Source: Vreelandella aquamarina (GTDB lineage Bacteria > Pseudomonadota > Gammaproteobacteria > Pseudomonadales > Halomonadaceae). Taken from it: 64,000 nucleotides of DNA. Under the pieces are notes generated by a model. The model did not search any database. It was not told where the DNA came from and worked only from the letters and a program-made list of their open reading frames with translations. Numbering within the stretch: the first letter of the stretch is position 1; every line of letters starts with the position of its first letter. Both the position numbers and the translations under genes were made by a program. Location: the NCBI RefSeq assembly GCF_900110265.1, contig NZ_FODB01000005.1:1-64000 (forward strand), read 5' to 3'. Below are positions 35,254 through 45,162 of this stretch, in pieces.

Positions 35254-36444
35254 CTAGCGTTCAACCAGCGCCACACGGGCGTTGAACCAGTTCATGAACA
35301 TGGAGACCAGCAGACTGATGGTCAGATAAACCGCCATGGTCATGGCAATGACCTCGATGGCTTGGCCTGTCTGGTTCAGCGTGGTGCCTGCAAAGACCGA
35401 AACGAGGTCCGGGTAGCCAATGGCCGTGGCCAGCGACGAGTTCTTGATCAGGTTGAGGTACTGGCTGGTGAGCGGGGGGATGATGACCCGCAGCGCCTGC
35501 GGAATGACCACCAGACGCAGCACCAGGTTACGCGGCAGGCTCAGCGCTTGTGCGGCCTCGGTTTGGCCATGGGAAATGGCCTGAATGCCGGAGCGCACGA
35601 TTTCGGCGATGAACGAGGCGGTGTAGATCGATAGTGCAAACCATAGCGCCAGGAACTCGGGAATCACCGTAATACCGCCGCGGAAGTTAAAGCCACGCAG
35701 TTCGGGCATTTCCCAAGTGATAGGCACGCCAGTCACCAACATAACCAACAGCGGCAAGCCAAAAATCAGCGCAAAGGAGATCCAGTAGGCAGGAATACGT
35801 TTCCCCGTGGCTTCCTGGCGGCGCTTCGCCCAAATCACCAGCGCAATGCTGGCCACAATGGCGATCACAAAGGTCACGGGAATTAGCCCAAAACCGGACT
35901 CAAACAGCGGTTCTGGTAGATACAGTCCGCGCACGTTGAGGAAAAACGCTTCCCCAAAGGCAAGGCTGTCCCTGGCGCTTGGCAGAGTGCGCAGCACGGC
36001 AAAGTACCAAAAGAAAATCTGCAGCAGCAGCGGAATGTTACGAAAGGTTTCGATATACGCGGCGGCTAGCTTGGCGATCAGCCAGTTGGGCGATAGACGA
36101 GCGATACCGACAATAAAACCAATGATGGTGGCGGCGATCACGCCTAACCCACCCACCAGCAGCGTATTCAGCAGGCCCACGAAGAAGGTGCGGCCATAGG
36201 TGCTTTGGGAGGAGTAGTCGATCAGACTCTGCACGATCCCAAAACCGGCGGTATTGTTTAGGAAACCAAAGCCGGTGGTGATACCCCGTGAGGATAAGTT
36301 GTCTTGAACATTGCCGACAATATAGAACAGAAACACAATGACAGCGGCAATCAATAGACACTGGAAAATGAGCGCACGCTTGGCGCGGTCTCGCCAAAAC
36401 GGTGGCTTGTGGCCAGCCGGGCGAGCATTAGGTCTTACAGACAT
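35254..36444 (-). CDS. aapQ: General L-amino-acid ABC transporter, permease AapQ
   Basis: A 396-residue permease with eight predicted helices, including E-T-F-R-N-I-P-L-L-L-Q near 128 and the coupling loop E-A-A-Q-A-L-S-L-P-R-N near residue 316. The large insert between helices 3 and 5 is typical of AapQ. I choose the ATG at 36444 (GGAG 10 bases upstream), ten codons into a longer frame. It is separated from aapJ by a 36-bp stem-loop that may lower read-through, so that binding protein is made in excess over permease. Confidence 0.92.
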   Translation of the reverse strand: MSVRPNARPAGHKPPFWRDRAKRALIFQCLLIAAVIVFLFYIVGNVQDNLSSRGITTGFGFLNNTAGFGIVQSLIDYSSQSTYGRTFFVGLLNTLLVGGLGVIAATIIGFIVGIARLSPNWLIAKLAAAYIETFRNIPLLLQIFFWYFAVLRTLPSARDSLAFGEAFFLNVRGLYLPEPLFESGFGLIPVTFVIAIVASIALVIWAKRRQEATGKRIPAYWISFALIFGLPLLVMLVTGVPITWEMPELRGFNFRGGITVIPEFLALWFALSIYTASFIAEIVRSGIQAISHGQTEAAQALSLPRNLVLRLVVIPQALRVIIPPLTSQYLNLIKNSSLATAIGYPDLVSVFAGTTLNQTGQAIEVIAMTMAVYLTISLLVSMFMNWFNARVALVER

Positions 36445-36480
36445 GGATGGCGTCTCCGCGATACGGCAGGTCAATCAGAT

Positions 36481-36516
36481 GGCCCGCCATTCCCTGTTAA
36501 GAGGGAGCGGCGGGCC
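36481..36516 (-). other. Intercistronic stem-loop between aapJ and aapQ
   Basis: GGCCCGCC pairs perfectly with GGCGGGCC, and inner TCCCT/AGGGA extends the stem. No T-run follows, so it is more likely an mRNA-stabilising or partial-attenuation element than a full terminator. Confidence 0.6.
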
Positions 36517-36533
36517 GGGGTCAAGCGAGACGC

Positions 36534-37559
36534 TTAGCGAATCGGCGGTGCGTACTGAATGCCGCCTTGGGTCCACAGAGCGTTAATACCACGCTCAATT
36601 TCCAGCGGTGAGCCCATGCCTACGTTGCGATCAAAGCTTTCGCCGTAGTTACCTACCTGACTCAGAATGTTGTAAGCCCAGTCGGCTTCTAAGCCCATAC
36701 CTTCACCGTAGTTGCCGTCCTGACCCAGCAGGCGAGCAATATCCGGGTTGTCTGAGTTGAGCATCTCGTCAACGTTTTCGCTGGTAATGCCATACTCTTC
36801 ACCGTTGATCATGGCGAACAGCGACCATTTTACGATGTTGAACCACTCATCGTCGCCTTGACGTACCACTGGGCCCAGCGGCTCTTTGGAGATGATGTCA
36901 GGCAGAATCATTGCAGAAGCGGGGTCGTCCAGTTGGATGCGTAAGGCCGCTAGCTGAGAAGTGTCGGAGGTCAGCACGTCACAGCGGCCAGCTTGGAAGC
37001 CGCCCACGGTTTGCTCAGACGTGTCGAATACGATGGGGTCAAACTCCATGCCATTGGCACGGAAGTAGTCGGCGACGTTAAGCTCGGTGGTAGTACCAGA
37101 CTGGATACAGATCGCGGCGCCATCGAGTTCGTCTGCGCTGCTAATACCTAAATCCTTGTTCACCATGAAGCCGATACCGTCGTAGAAGGTAACGCCGGTG
37201 AAGTTCAGGCCCAAGGTGGTGTCACGGGTAGTGGTCCAAGTGGTGTTACGGGACAGTACATCCACTTCGCCAGACTGCAGCGCGGTGAAACGCTCAACAG
37301 CATTCAGGGAGATGTAGTTGACGGCATCCGCGTCGCCCAGTACCGCTGCAGCAACGGCGCGACATACGTCAACGTCGAGGCCCTGCCAGTTACCGCTATC
37401 ATCTGGGGCGGAAAAACCTGGTAGGCCGTCGCTAACGCCACACTGTACAGCACCGCGCGCGCGGGTATCTTCTAACGTATTGGCTTGTGCGGTGGCGATA
37501 CCGGCGAGGGAGATGGCACCCGCTGAGGCGAGCAGTACCAGGTGTTTCTTATTAATCAT
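36534..37559 (-). CDS. aapJ: General L-amino-acid binding protein AapJ (copy 1, operon-proximal)
   Basis: A periplasmic binding protein of 341 residues with a signal peptide (cleavage near A-Q-A-N, residues 24-27) and the AapJ/GltI fold. V-Q-C-G-V-S-D-G-L-P-G-F near 37-47 and Q-G-L-D-V-D-V-C-R-A near 57-66 are family signatures; the two cysteines probably form a disulfide. It feeds AapQMP. The ATG at 37559 is preceded by GAGGAAGGGG. Its promoter is a sigma-54 element at 37618-37633 with an NtrC-like site upstream, so it should rise under nitrogen limitation. A paralogue lies directly upstream. Confidence 0.94.
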   Translation of the reverse strand: MINKKHLVLLASAGAISLAGIATAQANTLEDTRARGAVQCGVSDGLPGFSAPDDSGNWQGLDVDVCRAVAAAVLGDADAVNYISLNAVERFTALQSGEVDVLSRNTTWTTTRDTTLGLNFTGVTFYDGIGFMVNKDLGISSADELDGAAICIQSGTTTELNVADYFRANGMEFDPIVFDTSEQTVGGFQAGRCDVLTSDTSQLAALRIQLDDPASAMILPDIISKEPLGPVVRQGDDEWFNIVKWSLFAMINGEEYGITSENVDEMLNSDNPDIARLLGQDGNYGEGMGLEADWAYNILSQVGNYGESFDRNVGMGSPLEIERGINALWTQGGIQYAPPIR

Positions 37560-37617
37560 GTTTGTTCCCCTTCCTCGATTTAATGTCATTATGCATGGTG
37601 ATGCATCATTAAAAGCT

Positions 37618-37633
37618 AGCAAGGAAGGTGCCA
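37618..37633 (-). promoter_or_regulatory. Sigma-54 promoter of aapJQMP
   Basis: On the minus strand TGGCACCTTCCTTGCT has GG and GC separated by exactly 10 bases and matches TGGCAC-N5-TTGC completely. The start site would be near 37608, about 49 bp before aapJ. Unrelated to it, a 10-bp inverted repeat (37646-37655 with 37680-37689) lies just upstream. Confidence 0.8.
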
Positions 37634-37728
37634 AGAAAGATATGCCGTCAAATTCAGCGCTTTTCAACGTAAAATCAGCGAATTTGACGAAGGTAGTGGT
37701 GCAAAAAAGTAGGTCAGCAGCTACGCGT

Positions 37729-37745
37729 TGCGCTTTTTTGGTGCG
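37729..37745 (-). promoter_or_regulatory. Probable NtrC binding site upstream of aapJQMP
   Basis: TGCGCT, five T and GGTGCG match the NtrC palindrome at 9 of 12 positions. It lies about 120-140 bp upstream of the predicted start, a typical enhancer location. A GGTGCA half-site is at 37698-37703. Confidence 0.5.
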
Positions 37746-37784
37746 CAGCCGCTGGCGGAGGTCGGTGGCTAGTCGCCTAGCGTG

Positions 37785-38810
37785 TCAGCGAATAGGTGGC
37801 GCGTACTGAATGCCGCCATCTTTCCACAGAGCGTTCAGGCCGCGCGCAATGTTGAAATCAGAGTCCGCGCCCACGTTACGGTCATAAATGTCCGCATAGT
37901 TACCCACCTGTTTGACGATTTGGTAAGCCCAGTCTGACGAAAGGCCCATGGCTTCACCAAAATCGCCATCTTGCCCAAGTAGGCGCATCACATCGGGGTT
38001 TTCTGAGCTTAGCTGCTCATCCACGTTGGCTTGACTGACGCCCAGCTCTTCGGCATTCAGCATGGCAAACAGCGACCACTTCACGATGTTGAACCACTGG
38101 TCATCGCCTTGGCGCACTGCTGGGCCAAGCGGCTCTTTGGAGATGATCTCCGGTAGTACCACGGCCATATTGGGGTCGGCCAGTTGAATGCGCTGGGCAT
38201 AGAGCTGCGAGGCATCCGAGCTCAATACGTCGCAGCGGCCTGCTTCGAAGCCTGCAATCGACTGTTCAGGTGAATCAAACACCACCGCATCATAGGTCAT
38301 GTTGTTAATGCGGAAGTAGTCGGAAAGGTTTAGTTCGCTGGTGGTGCCTGACTGAGTGCAAATAGCCGCCCCATCCAGTTCTTTGGCGCTCTGTACGCCG
38401 AGGTCGCTGGCCACCATAAACGCCTGGCCGTCGTAGTAGCTGACGCCAGTGAAGTTCATCCCTAGCGTGGTGTCGCGGCTAGAGGTCCAGGTGGTGGTGC
38501 GGGAGAGCACGTCCACCTCGCCAGACTGCAGCGCGGCAAAACGCTCCACCGAGTCTAACGGTACGAAATTGACTTTGCTGGCATCACCTAGCGCGGCAGC
38601 GGCAATGGCGCGGCACACATCGGTGTCCAGGCCGCGGTATTGGTCGTTATCGTCCAGCGATGAGAAGCCGGGCTGGGCGGCGTTAACGCCGCAGCGCACG
38701 CTGTCGCGCTCTTGAACAGCCTCAAGGGTATCGGCCATGGCCGTGGCAGGTACCCAGAGGGTCGGGGCTAATAGAGTGATTCCCAATCCTAACCAACGCG
38801 TGGTGTTCAT
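37785..38810 (-). CDS. General L-amino-acid binding protein AapJ (copy 2)
   Basis: Also 341 residues, collinear with copy 1 from signal peptide to the identical ending G-G-I-Q-Y-A-P-P-I-R. Both cysteine motifs are kept (V-R-C-G-V, D-V-C-R-A). The two proteins differ at scattered positions, including in the ligand-facing lobes, so copy 2 may widen the substrate range of the single AapQMP channel. The 225-bp gap to copy 1 holds the copy 1 promoter, so copy 2 is separately controlled; no sigma-54 element is evident upstream of copy 2. A tandem duplication is the simplest origin. Confidence 0.92.
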   Translation of the reverse strand: MNTTRWLGLGITLLAPTLWVPATAMADTLEAVQERDSVRCGVNAAQPGFSSLDDNDQYRGLDTDVCRAIAAAALGDASKVNFVPLDSVERFAALQSGEVDVLSRTTTWTSSRDTTLGMNFTGVSYYDGQAFMVASDLGVQSAKELDGAAICTQSGTTSELNLSDYFRINNMTYDAVVFDSPEQSIAGFEAGRCDVLSSDASQLYAQRIQLADPNMAVVLPEIISKEPLGPAVRQGDDQWFNIVKWSLFAMLNAEELGVSQANVDEQLSSENPDVMRLLGQDGDFGEAMGLSSDWAYQIVKQVGNYADIYDRNVGADSDFNIARGLNALWKDGGIQYAPPIR

Positions 38811-38850
38811 TTGTTATTCCTTAACGTCGAGCGCAGCAACACTTGCGCAT

Positions 38851-38876
38851 AAAAAAGGCCGAGCAGAGCCCGGCCT
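38851..38876 (-). terminator. Terminator of hemE-speE
   Basis: On the minus strand AGGCCG and CGGCCT pair around a nine-base loop, followed by six T. It lies 23 bp after speE. Confidence 0.7.
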
Positions 38877-38898
38877 GATGCATGACGTTACCGCAACC

Positions 38899-39759
38899 TT
38901 ATGCGAAGTCTTTACGCATAAAGGGCGGCAGCGCCAGGGCACCACGGTGGGCATCTACTGTGTAGTACTGTAGCGGCATTTCGTGGCTGGCGGCAGCCTC
39001 TTCGCGGAAGCTTTCAACGCTGGTCGCTTTACCGGCCAACGTCACGCTCCACCAACCCGAGGGATACACCGGTTGGGGGAAAGGTAGCGTGGCAACGCTA
39101 TCGAAGCCTGCTTCGCGCATGTCGTTGCGCAGTTCGCGAATGATCGAACCGCTATGATAAAGCGGCGATTCGCTCTGCTGTACCATCACCCCGCCGCTTT
39201 TCAGAATGCGGTGGCAGCGCTTCAAAAAGTCGGTTTTGAACAGGCCTTCGGCTGGGCCGACCGGGTCGGTGGAGTCGATGATCAGCACGTCGATACTCTC
39301 GTCGGCCGCGTCGTCTACCCACTTCACGCCGTCGGCAAACAGCAGCTCGGCGCGGGGGTCGCCGTTGGCTTCTACCAGCGACGGGAAGAAACGCTCGGAA
39401 GCCTTGGTCACTTCTTCATCAATATCGATCTGAGTGACTTTTTCAACGCCCGGATGGCGCAGCACTTCTTTCAACGTGCCGCAGTCGCCGCCGCCAATGA
39501 TCACCACCCGCTTGGGGTCTTGGTGGGTGAACAGCGCCGGGTGGGCGATCATTTCGTGATATAGGAAGTTGTCGCGATCGGTGAGCATCACACAGCCATC
39601 CAGCACCATCAGGTTGCCGTAGGTTTCGGTGGCGTACACTTCCAGGTGCTGGTAAGGGCTCTGCACATCCAGCAGCTTTTCGGTCACTTTCAGCGAGAAA
39701 GCGCTGCCGTGGCTATCAAAAACTTCGGTAAACCACTGGTCGTCGCGTAAGTCGCTCAT
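38899..39759 (-). CDS. speE: Spermidine synthase (polyamine aminopropyltransferase)
   Basis: It transfers an aminopropyl group from decarboxylated SAM to putrescine. The 286 residues show the beta-strand N-terminal domain, then the SAM-binding [12 protein letters not shown] near residue 85 and the catalytic aspartate in I-D-S-T-D-P-V-G-P near 155-163. The ATG at 39759 follows CAGGAGCC and overlaps the hemE stop by 4 bp (ATGA), so the two genes are translationally coupled, an unusual pairing of heme and polyamine synthesis. No speD is in the window. Confidence 0.94.
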   Translation of the reverse strand: MSDLRDDQWFTEVFDSHGSAFSLKVTEKLLDVQSPYQHLEVYATETYGNLMVLDGCVMLTDRDNFLYHEMIAHPALFTHQDPKRVVIIGGGDCGTLKEVLRHPGVEKVTQIDIDEEVTKASERFFPSLVEANGDPRAELLFADGVKWVDDAADESIDVLIIDSTDPVGPAEGLFKTDFLKRCHRILKSGGVMVQQSESPLYHSGSIIRELRNDMREAGFDSVATLPFPQPVYPSGWWSVTLAGKATSVESFREEAAASHEMPLQYYTVDAHRGALALPPFMRKDFA

Positions 39760-40871
39760 TGCTTGGCTCCTGGGCACTGGTCGTTCGTTTGAGTCGGAAT
39801 GCCCTGATGGTACTGCGGGCTTAAGTCGTGCAGCGCCTCCATAAAGGCGGTGACGTGATCGGGATTGGTAAACTGGCTGATGCCGTGGCCCAAATTGAAC
39901 ACGTGGCCCGGGCCGTGGCCGTAGCTCTCCAACACGCGGGCCACTTCGGCGCGAATGGCCGAAGGGCGAGCAAACAGCACGTTGGGGTCTAAATTACCCT
40001 GCAGGGCGACTTTATGGCCTACGCGGGCGCGGGCGTCGGAAAGCTCGGTCGACCAGTCGATACCCAGCGCGTCGGCACCGGCGCAAGCAATGTGTTCAAG
40101 CCACTGGCCGCCGTTTTTGGTGAACAGGATCACCGGCACGCGGCGGCCATCGTGTTCACGGATCAGCCCGGAAACGATCTGCTCCATATAGCGCAGCGAG
40201 AACTCTAAATAAGCAGGCGTGGAGAGCGCGCCGCCCCAGGTATCAAAAATCTGTACCGCCTGGGCACCGGCGCGGATCTGCGCATTCAGGTAGTCGGTGA
40301 CCGCTTGTGCCAGGGTGTCCAGCAGCTGGTGCATGGTGTCCGGCGTGTCATACAGCATGGTTTTTAAGTGACGGAAGTCTTTGCTGGAGCCGCCTTCCAC
40401 CATATACGTCGCCAGCGTCCAGGGGCTGCCGGAGAAACCGATCAGCGGCATGCGGCCGTTCAGCTCGCGGCGAATCGTGGATACCGCCCGCATCACGTAG
40501 TCCAGGTCGCGCTCGGCGTTTGGCACCGTCAGCGCAGCGACTTCTTCCGGTGTGCGGACGGTTTTTCTGAATTTGGGGCCTTCACCGGTTTCGAAGTAGA
40601 GGCCCAGCCCCATGGCATCGGGGATGGTCAAAATATCCGAAAACAGAATTGCAGCGTCGAGCGGGTAGCGCTCTAGCGGCTGGAGGGTCACTTCACAAGC
40701 CAGGTCATGATTGCGGCACAGGTCCATAAAGCTGCCTGCGTCGGCGCGGCTGGCGCGGTACTCCGGCAGGTAGCGGCCGGCTTGGCGCATCATCCACACC
40801 GGAGTGCGGTCAACGGGCTGGCGAGCCAGCGCGCGAAGAAAACGGTCGTTTTGCAAAGGTGTGGTGGTCAT
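39756..40871 (-). CDS. hemE: Uroporphyrinogen decarboxylase
   Basis: This heme pathway enzyme removes four carboxyl groups from uroporphyrinogen III. It is a TIM-barrel protein of 371 residues with the signature [15 protein letters not shown] near residues 23-37 and the second signature [12 protein letters not shown] near 143-154. About 15 extra residues at the C-terminus (rich in Q, T and P) exceed the usual 355-residue length. It overlaps speE by 4 bp. Confidence 0.96.
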   Translation of the reverse strand: MTTTPLQNDRFLRALARQPVDRTPVWMMRQAGRYLPEYRASRADAGSFMDLCRNHDLACEVTLQPLERYPLDAAILFSDILTIPDAMGLGLYFETGEGPKFRKTVRTPEEVAALTVPNAERDLDYVMRAVSTIRRELNGRMPLIGFSGSPWTLATYMVEGGSSKDFRHLKTMLYDTPDTMHQLLDTLAQAVTDYLNAQIRAGAQAVQIFDTWGGALSTPAYLEFSLRYMEQIVSGLIREHDGRRVPVILFTKNGGQWLEHIACAGADALGIDWSTELSDARARVGHKVALQGNLDPNVLFARPSAIRAEVARVLESYGHGPGHVFNLGHGISQFTNPDHVTAFMEALHDLSPQYHQGIPTQTNDQCPGAKQ

Positions 40872-41092
40872 AAACACTTGCTCTTGAGAAATTTGCCCGC
40901 ATTGTAAGGGAGTCATCGTACCTGAAGATAGGAATTGTACGTGAAGATAGCCGTGGGTGGCGGCGCAAACCGTGGCAAAAATCGTCGCACCCCGCTAAGA
41001 CCGTGAGGCCTGCGCGGCTTCCTGGTAAACTGTCCGCCCACTTCGCCAACACTGGTGTGGTTAACTGGTTTGGTTAATCAGCGAGGAACCCT

Positions 41093-41728
41093 GTGACCAT
41101 TCGCTTCATTGCTGCCTCTCGGCTGCCCACTCCCTGGGCCACATTCACCATGCATGGCTTCGAAGACGACGCCACGGGTAAAGACCATATCGCCCTAACG
41201 TTGGGCGATGTGAGCGGCGGCGAGCCGGTGTTAGGGCGCGTGCACTCTGAGTGTTTAACCGGCGATGCGCTATTCTCCATGCGCTGCGACTGCGGCTACC
41301 AGCTGCAAGAAGCGCTGAAGCGTATTGCCGAAGAGGGGCGCGGCGTGCTGCTCTATTTACGCCAGGAAGGGCGTGGCATTGGCCTGCTCAATAAAATTCG
41401 CGCCTATCATCTGCAGGACCAGGGCGCCGATACCGTAGAAGCCAACGAGCAGCTCGGCTTTGGCGCCGACATGCGCCGCTACGACCTCTGCGTGCCGATG
41501 CTCAACCACTTGGGCATTACCGCGCTCAAGCTGATGACCAACAACCCCCGCAAGGTGGATGCGCTAACCCGCGATGGCGTGAACGTCGTCGAGCGTCTGC
41601 CCATTACCACCGGTTTAAACCCCCACAACGAACAGTACCTCTCCACCAAAGCGGGCAAGCTCGGCCACATGATGGTGCTGGATGACTTTACCCAAGCCAG
41701 CGATGTGGATATCGAGCGTAAGGGGTAG
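41093..41728 (+). CDS. ribA: GTP cyclohydrolase II
   Basis: First committed enzyme of riboflavin synthesis, opening the imidazole ring of GTP. The 211 residues carry the zinc ligands in [15 protein letters not shown] near residues 54-68, the G-R-G-I-G-L-x-N-K-I-R substrate loop near 94-106, and M-T-N-N-P-R-K near 150. It is a stand-alone RibA without a fused RibB domain. The start is GTG (41093) with GAGGAACC upstream. It converges with a GST gene 3 bp away. Confidence 0.96.
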   Translation: MTIRFIAASRLPTPWATFTMHGFEDDATGKDHIALTLGDVSGGEPVLGRVHSECLTGDALFSMRCDCGYQLQEALKRIAEEGRGVLLYLRQEGRGIGLLNKIRAYHLQDQGADTVEANEQLGFGADMRRYDLCVPMLNHLGITALKLMTNNPRKVDALTRDGVNVVERLPITTGLNPHNEQYLSTKAGKLGHMMVLDDFTQASDVDIERKG

Positions 41729-41731
41729 CGT

Positions 41732-42355
41732 TCAATCTTGCGCTGCCGCCTGCTCTTTTTCGGCGGCGCGGGCAAGCGCTGGGCGATTGGCGTGGCGGGC
41801 GCGATAGGCCACCAGCGGCTCCGGCAAGCGATGTTTCATGCTTGTGGCCCAAGTGAGCGTGTGCGTTAAGAACAGATCCGCCAACGTGAAGGTATCACCC
41901 ACTAGATTTTCCTGGCCACGATAGCGGCGCTCGAGCGCGAGCAGGGCTCGCTGGAATTCCCAAGCGGCGGTGGGTAGCACTGAGGGGACTCGCTTATCTT
42001 GAGGCAGGGCGAACTTGTGCTTGGCCTGTAACCACAGCGGCTGCTCGATCTCGGTAACGATAAAGCTGAGCCACTGGTCGACCTGGGCGCGCTCGGCAAC
42101 GCTTTGAGGCAGCAGTTGCCCAGCGCCATACTGCTCGGCGAGATAACGGCAGATAGGCGCAGACTCAAACAGCATTAGCTCGCCATCTTCCAGCACCGGC
42201 ACCTTGCCATCCGGGTGGCGAGCAAGATGCTCGGTACTTTGCCCCTCGCCTTTATCCAGCGCTACGTGGTGGCACTGGTACTCTAGGCCCAGCTCTTCAA
42301 GCGTCCAAGCAGCGCGTAGCGAGCGGGAATTGGGAAAGCTGTATAGCGTGATCAT
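41732..42355 (-). CDS. Glutathione S-transferase
   Basis: A 207-residue protein: thioredoxin-like domain (1-75) with Y-S-F-P-N-S-R-S-L-R-A-A-W near 5-17, cis-proline G-K-V-P-V-L-E near 50 and E-S-A-P-I near 64, then an all-helical domain. L-T-W-A-T near residue 170 is typical of the C-terminal domain. It is not close to the other GST at 6.5 kb. Substrate unknown; detoxification is the usual role. Confidence 0.86.
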   Translation of the reverse strand: MITLYSFPNSRSLRAAWTLEELGLEYQCHHVALDKGEGQSTEHLARHPDGKVPVLEDGELMLFESAPICRYLAEQYGAGQLLPQSVAERAQVDQWLSFIVTEIEQPLWLQAKHKFALPQDKRVPSVLPTAAWEFQRALLALERRYRGQENLVGDTFTLADLFLTHTLTWATSMKHRLPEPLVAYRARHANRPALARAAEKEQAAAQD

Positions 42356-42422
42356 TTGGCGGCTCCAGGCAGTACCGTGAAGTTTTCACTGTAGCGACTC
42401 CCTGGAACCCTGTCACGAGCTA

Positions 42423-43187
42423 CTAGCCCCGCGCCGCGCGGATGCGCTCGTAGGCATTGCCAATCTCGCTGGTGCGGGCCTGCGCCACCTCGCGCATGCT
42501 CTCCGGAAGCCCCTTGCCCGCCAGCTTGTCCGGGTGATTCTGGCTCATCAGGCGACGATACGCTTTCTTGATCTCGGCGTCGCTGGCGTCTTCTGATACC
42601 CCAAGAACGCGGTAAGCATCTTTTAAGGCTTCTTCGCTGGCACCTTGGGAGTTGGCCGCCGCACCGTGCAGCATCGCTTCGATTTGCTGAACTTCGGCCT
42701 CGCTACAGCCAACGCCGCGGGCAACGCGCAGAATCATCTCGTGCTCGGCGGGGTGCAGCACGCCATCGGCGGCAATCGCGCTCAACTGAACCTGTAAAAA
42801 CACTTGGCGCAGTACCGGCTGGCGCTGGGTGAGGCGGTTGACCTTGGCCAGCTCGGCATCCAGGTTGAAGTCAGCCGCGCGGCCCCGGTCAAAGGCGGCG
42901 CGAGCTTTGGCGCGGTGCTCGCCCTGCAGGTGCATTTGATCGAAGAGCTTTTCGGCAACGTCTAGCTCGCCCTCGGTGACTTTGCCATCGGCTTGGCAGA
43001 GGCAGCCCATCACGGAGAAGATCGATTCCAAAAAGCCTTCTTGAATTTGCACACGGGCAGCGTTCAAGCGACGGCTGATGCGCCGACCCAGCCACCAGCC
43101 AAGGCCGCCACCTACGAGTAAGCCAATGGGGCCACCGACGGCAAGGCCAATCAAACCAAACACAATAATTAGAAATAACATAGACAT
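42423..43187 (-). CDS. djlA: Membrane-anchored DnaJ-like co-chaperone DjlA
   Basis: The 254 residues have one N-terminal glycine-rich transmembrane segment (about 3-33), a central TerB-like helical domain (about 50-165, with A-D-G-K-V-T-E-G-E and A-D-G-V-L-H-P-A-E-H acidic loops) and a C-terminal J domain (about 185-254) with the H-P-D triad in S-Q-N-H-P-D-K-L. The J domain stimulates DnaK at the membrane. It is 37 bp after the dxs end in the opposite sense of neither neighbour: all four genes from xseB to djlA read the same way. Confidence 0.92.
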   Translation of the reverse strand: MSMLFLIIVFGLIGLAVGGPIGLLVGGGLGWWLGRRISRRLNAARVQIQEGFLESIFSVMGCLCQADGKVTEGELDVAEKLFDQMHLQGEHRAKARAAFDRGRAADFNLDAELAKVNRLTQRQPVLRQVFLQVQLSAIAADGVLHPAEHEMILRVARGVGCSEAEVQQIEAMLHGAAANSQGASEEALKDAYRVLGVSEDASDAEIKKAYRRLMSQNHPDKLAGKGLPESMREVAQARTSEIGNAYERIRAARG

Positions 43188-43224
43188 CTCAACAGGTTAA
43201 AAATACGTGGTTCACACGCGGAGG

Positions 43225-45159
43225 TTACGGCAGCCGGGCGCGAATAGCGCGCTCGATGCCTTCAGCGTCCAGGCCGCAGTCGCGCAATAGCTCGGCGGGG
43301 GTGCCGTGTTCCACAAAGGCGTCCGGCAGGCCTAAGTTCAGCACTTCCACCTGAACGCCTTCCGCGTTGAGCAGCTCGTTCACTGCGCTACCCGCGCCGC
43401 CCGCAATGACGTTCTCTTCCAGGGTGACCAGCAGTTCATGCTCGTCCGCCGCGTGGAGCACAGCATCGCGGTCCAGTGGTTTCACCGAGCGCATGTTGAT
43501 ATGGGTGGCGTTGAGCTTCTCAGCCACTTCGGCGGCGGCGCTATTGACGCTGCCAAACGCCAGCAGCGCGATGCGTACGCCGTCGCTGGTGCTCTCGCGA
43601 CGCACCTGGGCCTCGCCAATCGCCAGCGGCTCTAGGTGCTCTGGAATGACGGCCCCAGGGCCGGTGCCACGGGGGTAGCGTACGGCAGCCGGGCCAGGAT
43701 GGTGGTAGGCAGCGCTGAGCATGGCGCGGCATTCGGCTTCATCCGACGGGGCGAGAATCACCATGCCCGGCACGCAGCGCAGGAACGAAAGATCCATGCT
43801 GCCGTGGTGGGTGGGACCGTCTTCGCCCACTAGGCCTGCCCGGTCGATGGCGAAGGTGACATCTAACTCCTGTACCGCCACGTCATGAATCAGCTGGTCG
43901 TAGCCGCGCTGCAAGAAGGTGGAGTAGATCGCCACCACTGGTTTCATGCCTTCGCAGGCCATGCCGGCGGCCAGCGTGACCGCGTGCTGTTCAGCAATGG
44001 CGACGTCGAAGTAACGCTCGGGATAGGTTTGCGAGAAGCGAATCAGATCCGAGCCTTCGCCCATAGCGGGGGTAATGCCCATGAGGCGTGAGTCGGCGGC
44101 GGCCATGTCGCATAGCCAGTCGCCAAACACGTTGCAATACTTTTTCTTAAGGGCGTTCTTCGGCGCACTGGAGGCCGCTGCTTGCTTCACCAGCGGAGCG
44201 CTGACGGTCGTGGTGGTTTTTTCCAGCTTAGTAATCGCGTGATAGCCAATCTGGTCGGCTTCGGCGGGCAGGAAGCCTTTCCCTTTGACCGTTTTGATAT
44301 GCAGGAACTGCGGGCCTTTCTGGTCGCGCAGGTTACGCAGCGTTTGAGTCAGCGCCTCTAAGTCGTGGCCGTCGATGGGACCAACGTAGTGGAAACCCAT
44401 CTCCTCAAACAGGGTGGCGGGACTGACCATGCCCTTCATGTGCTCTTCGGTACGCTTGGCAAGCTCCAGGGCGCCGGGCAGGTGGGATAGCACCTTTTTG
44501 CCCTCTTCGCGCATTTTGAGGTAGGGCTGGCTGGAGAGCACCCGTGCTAAATACGTGGCAATGCCGCCGACATTTTCAGAAATCGACATCTCATTGTCGT
44601 TCAGCACTACCAGCATATTGGCATTCACGTGGCCTGCGTGGGCCAGCGCTTCAAACGCCATCCCTGCGGTGAGCGCACCGTCGCCAATGATGGCGCAGAC
44701 CTTGCGCGGGTCGTTTTGCGCCTGGGCGGCCAGGGCCATGCCCAGCGCTGCAGAAATGGAAGTGCTGGAGTGGCCAACGCCAAAGGTGTCGTATTCGGAC
44801 TCTGCCCGGCGGGGAAACGCCGCCAGGCCGCCGTGCTGGCGAATGCTGAGCATGGCATCGCGTCGCCCGGTGAGGATTTTATGCGGGTAGGCTTGATGAC
44901 CCACGTCCCACACCAAGCGGTCTTTCGGCGTGTGAAAGGCGTGGTGCAGCGCGACACTGAGCTCAACAACGCCCAGGCCTGCGCCAAAGTGGCCACCCGT
45001 CACGCCAACGCTGTAGAGCAGGTAGGCGCGCAGCTCATCCGCTAGCTGGGCGAGCTGTTTAGCATTCATGGCCCGCAGCGCGGCGGGATGATCAAAAGAG
45101 TCGAGCAGTGGCGTCGCCGGGCGCTCGCGGGGTATCTCGTCGAACAGCTTCATAGGCAT
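43225..45159 (-). CDS. dxs: 1-Deoxy-D-xylulose-5-phosphate synthase
   Basis: A thiamine-diphosphate enzyme joining pyruvate and glyceraldehyde 3-phosphate, first step of the MEP isoprenoid route and also the source of the ThiG substrate. The 644 residues show G-D-G-A-L-T-A-G-M near residue 158 and [10 protein letters not shown] near 185 (thiamine-diphosphate binding), [11 protein letters not shown] near 397 and V-R-Y-P-R-G near 500. A start two codons later is equally likely. It follows ispA by 3 bp, forming xseB-ispA-dxs. Confidence 0.97.
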   Translation of the reverse strand: MPMKLFDEIPRERPATPLLDSFDHPAALRAMNAKQLAQLADELRAYLLYSVGVTGGHFGAGLGVVELSVALHHAFHTPKDRLVWDVGHQAYPHKILTGRRDAMLSIRQHGGLAAFPRRAESEYDTFGVGHSSTSISAALGMALAAQAQNDPRKVCAIIGDGALTAGMAFEALAHAGHVNANMLVVLNDNEMSISENVGGIATYLARVLSSQPYLKMREEGKKVLSHLPGALELAKRTEEHMKGMVSPATLFEEMGFHYVGPIDGHDLEALTQTLRNLRDQKGPQFLHIKTVKGKGFLPAEADQIGYHAITKLEKTTTTVSAPLVKQAAASSAPKNALKKKYCNVFGDWLCDMAAADSRLMGITPAMGEGSDLIRFSQTYPERYFDVAIAEQHAVTLAAGMACEGMKPVVAIYSTFLQRGYDQLIHDVAVQELDVTFAIDRAGLVGEDGPTHHGSMDLSFLRCVPGMVILAPSDEAECRAMLSAAYHHPGPAAVRYPRGTGPGAVIPEHLEPLAIGEAQVRRESTSDGVRIALLAFGSVNSAAAEVAEKLNATHINMRSVKPLDRDAVLHAADEHELLVTLEENVIAGGAGSAVNELLNAEGVQVEVLNLGLPDAFVEHGTPAELLRDCGLDAEGIERAIRARLP

Positions 45160-45162
45160 GTG

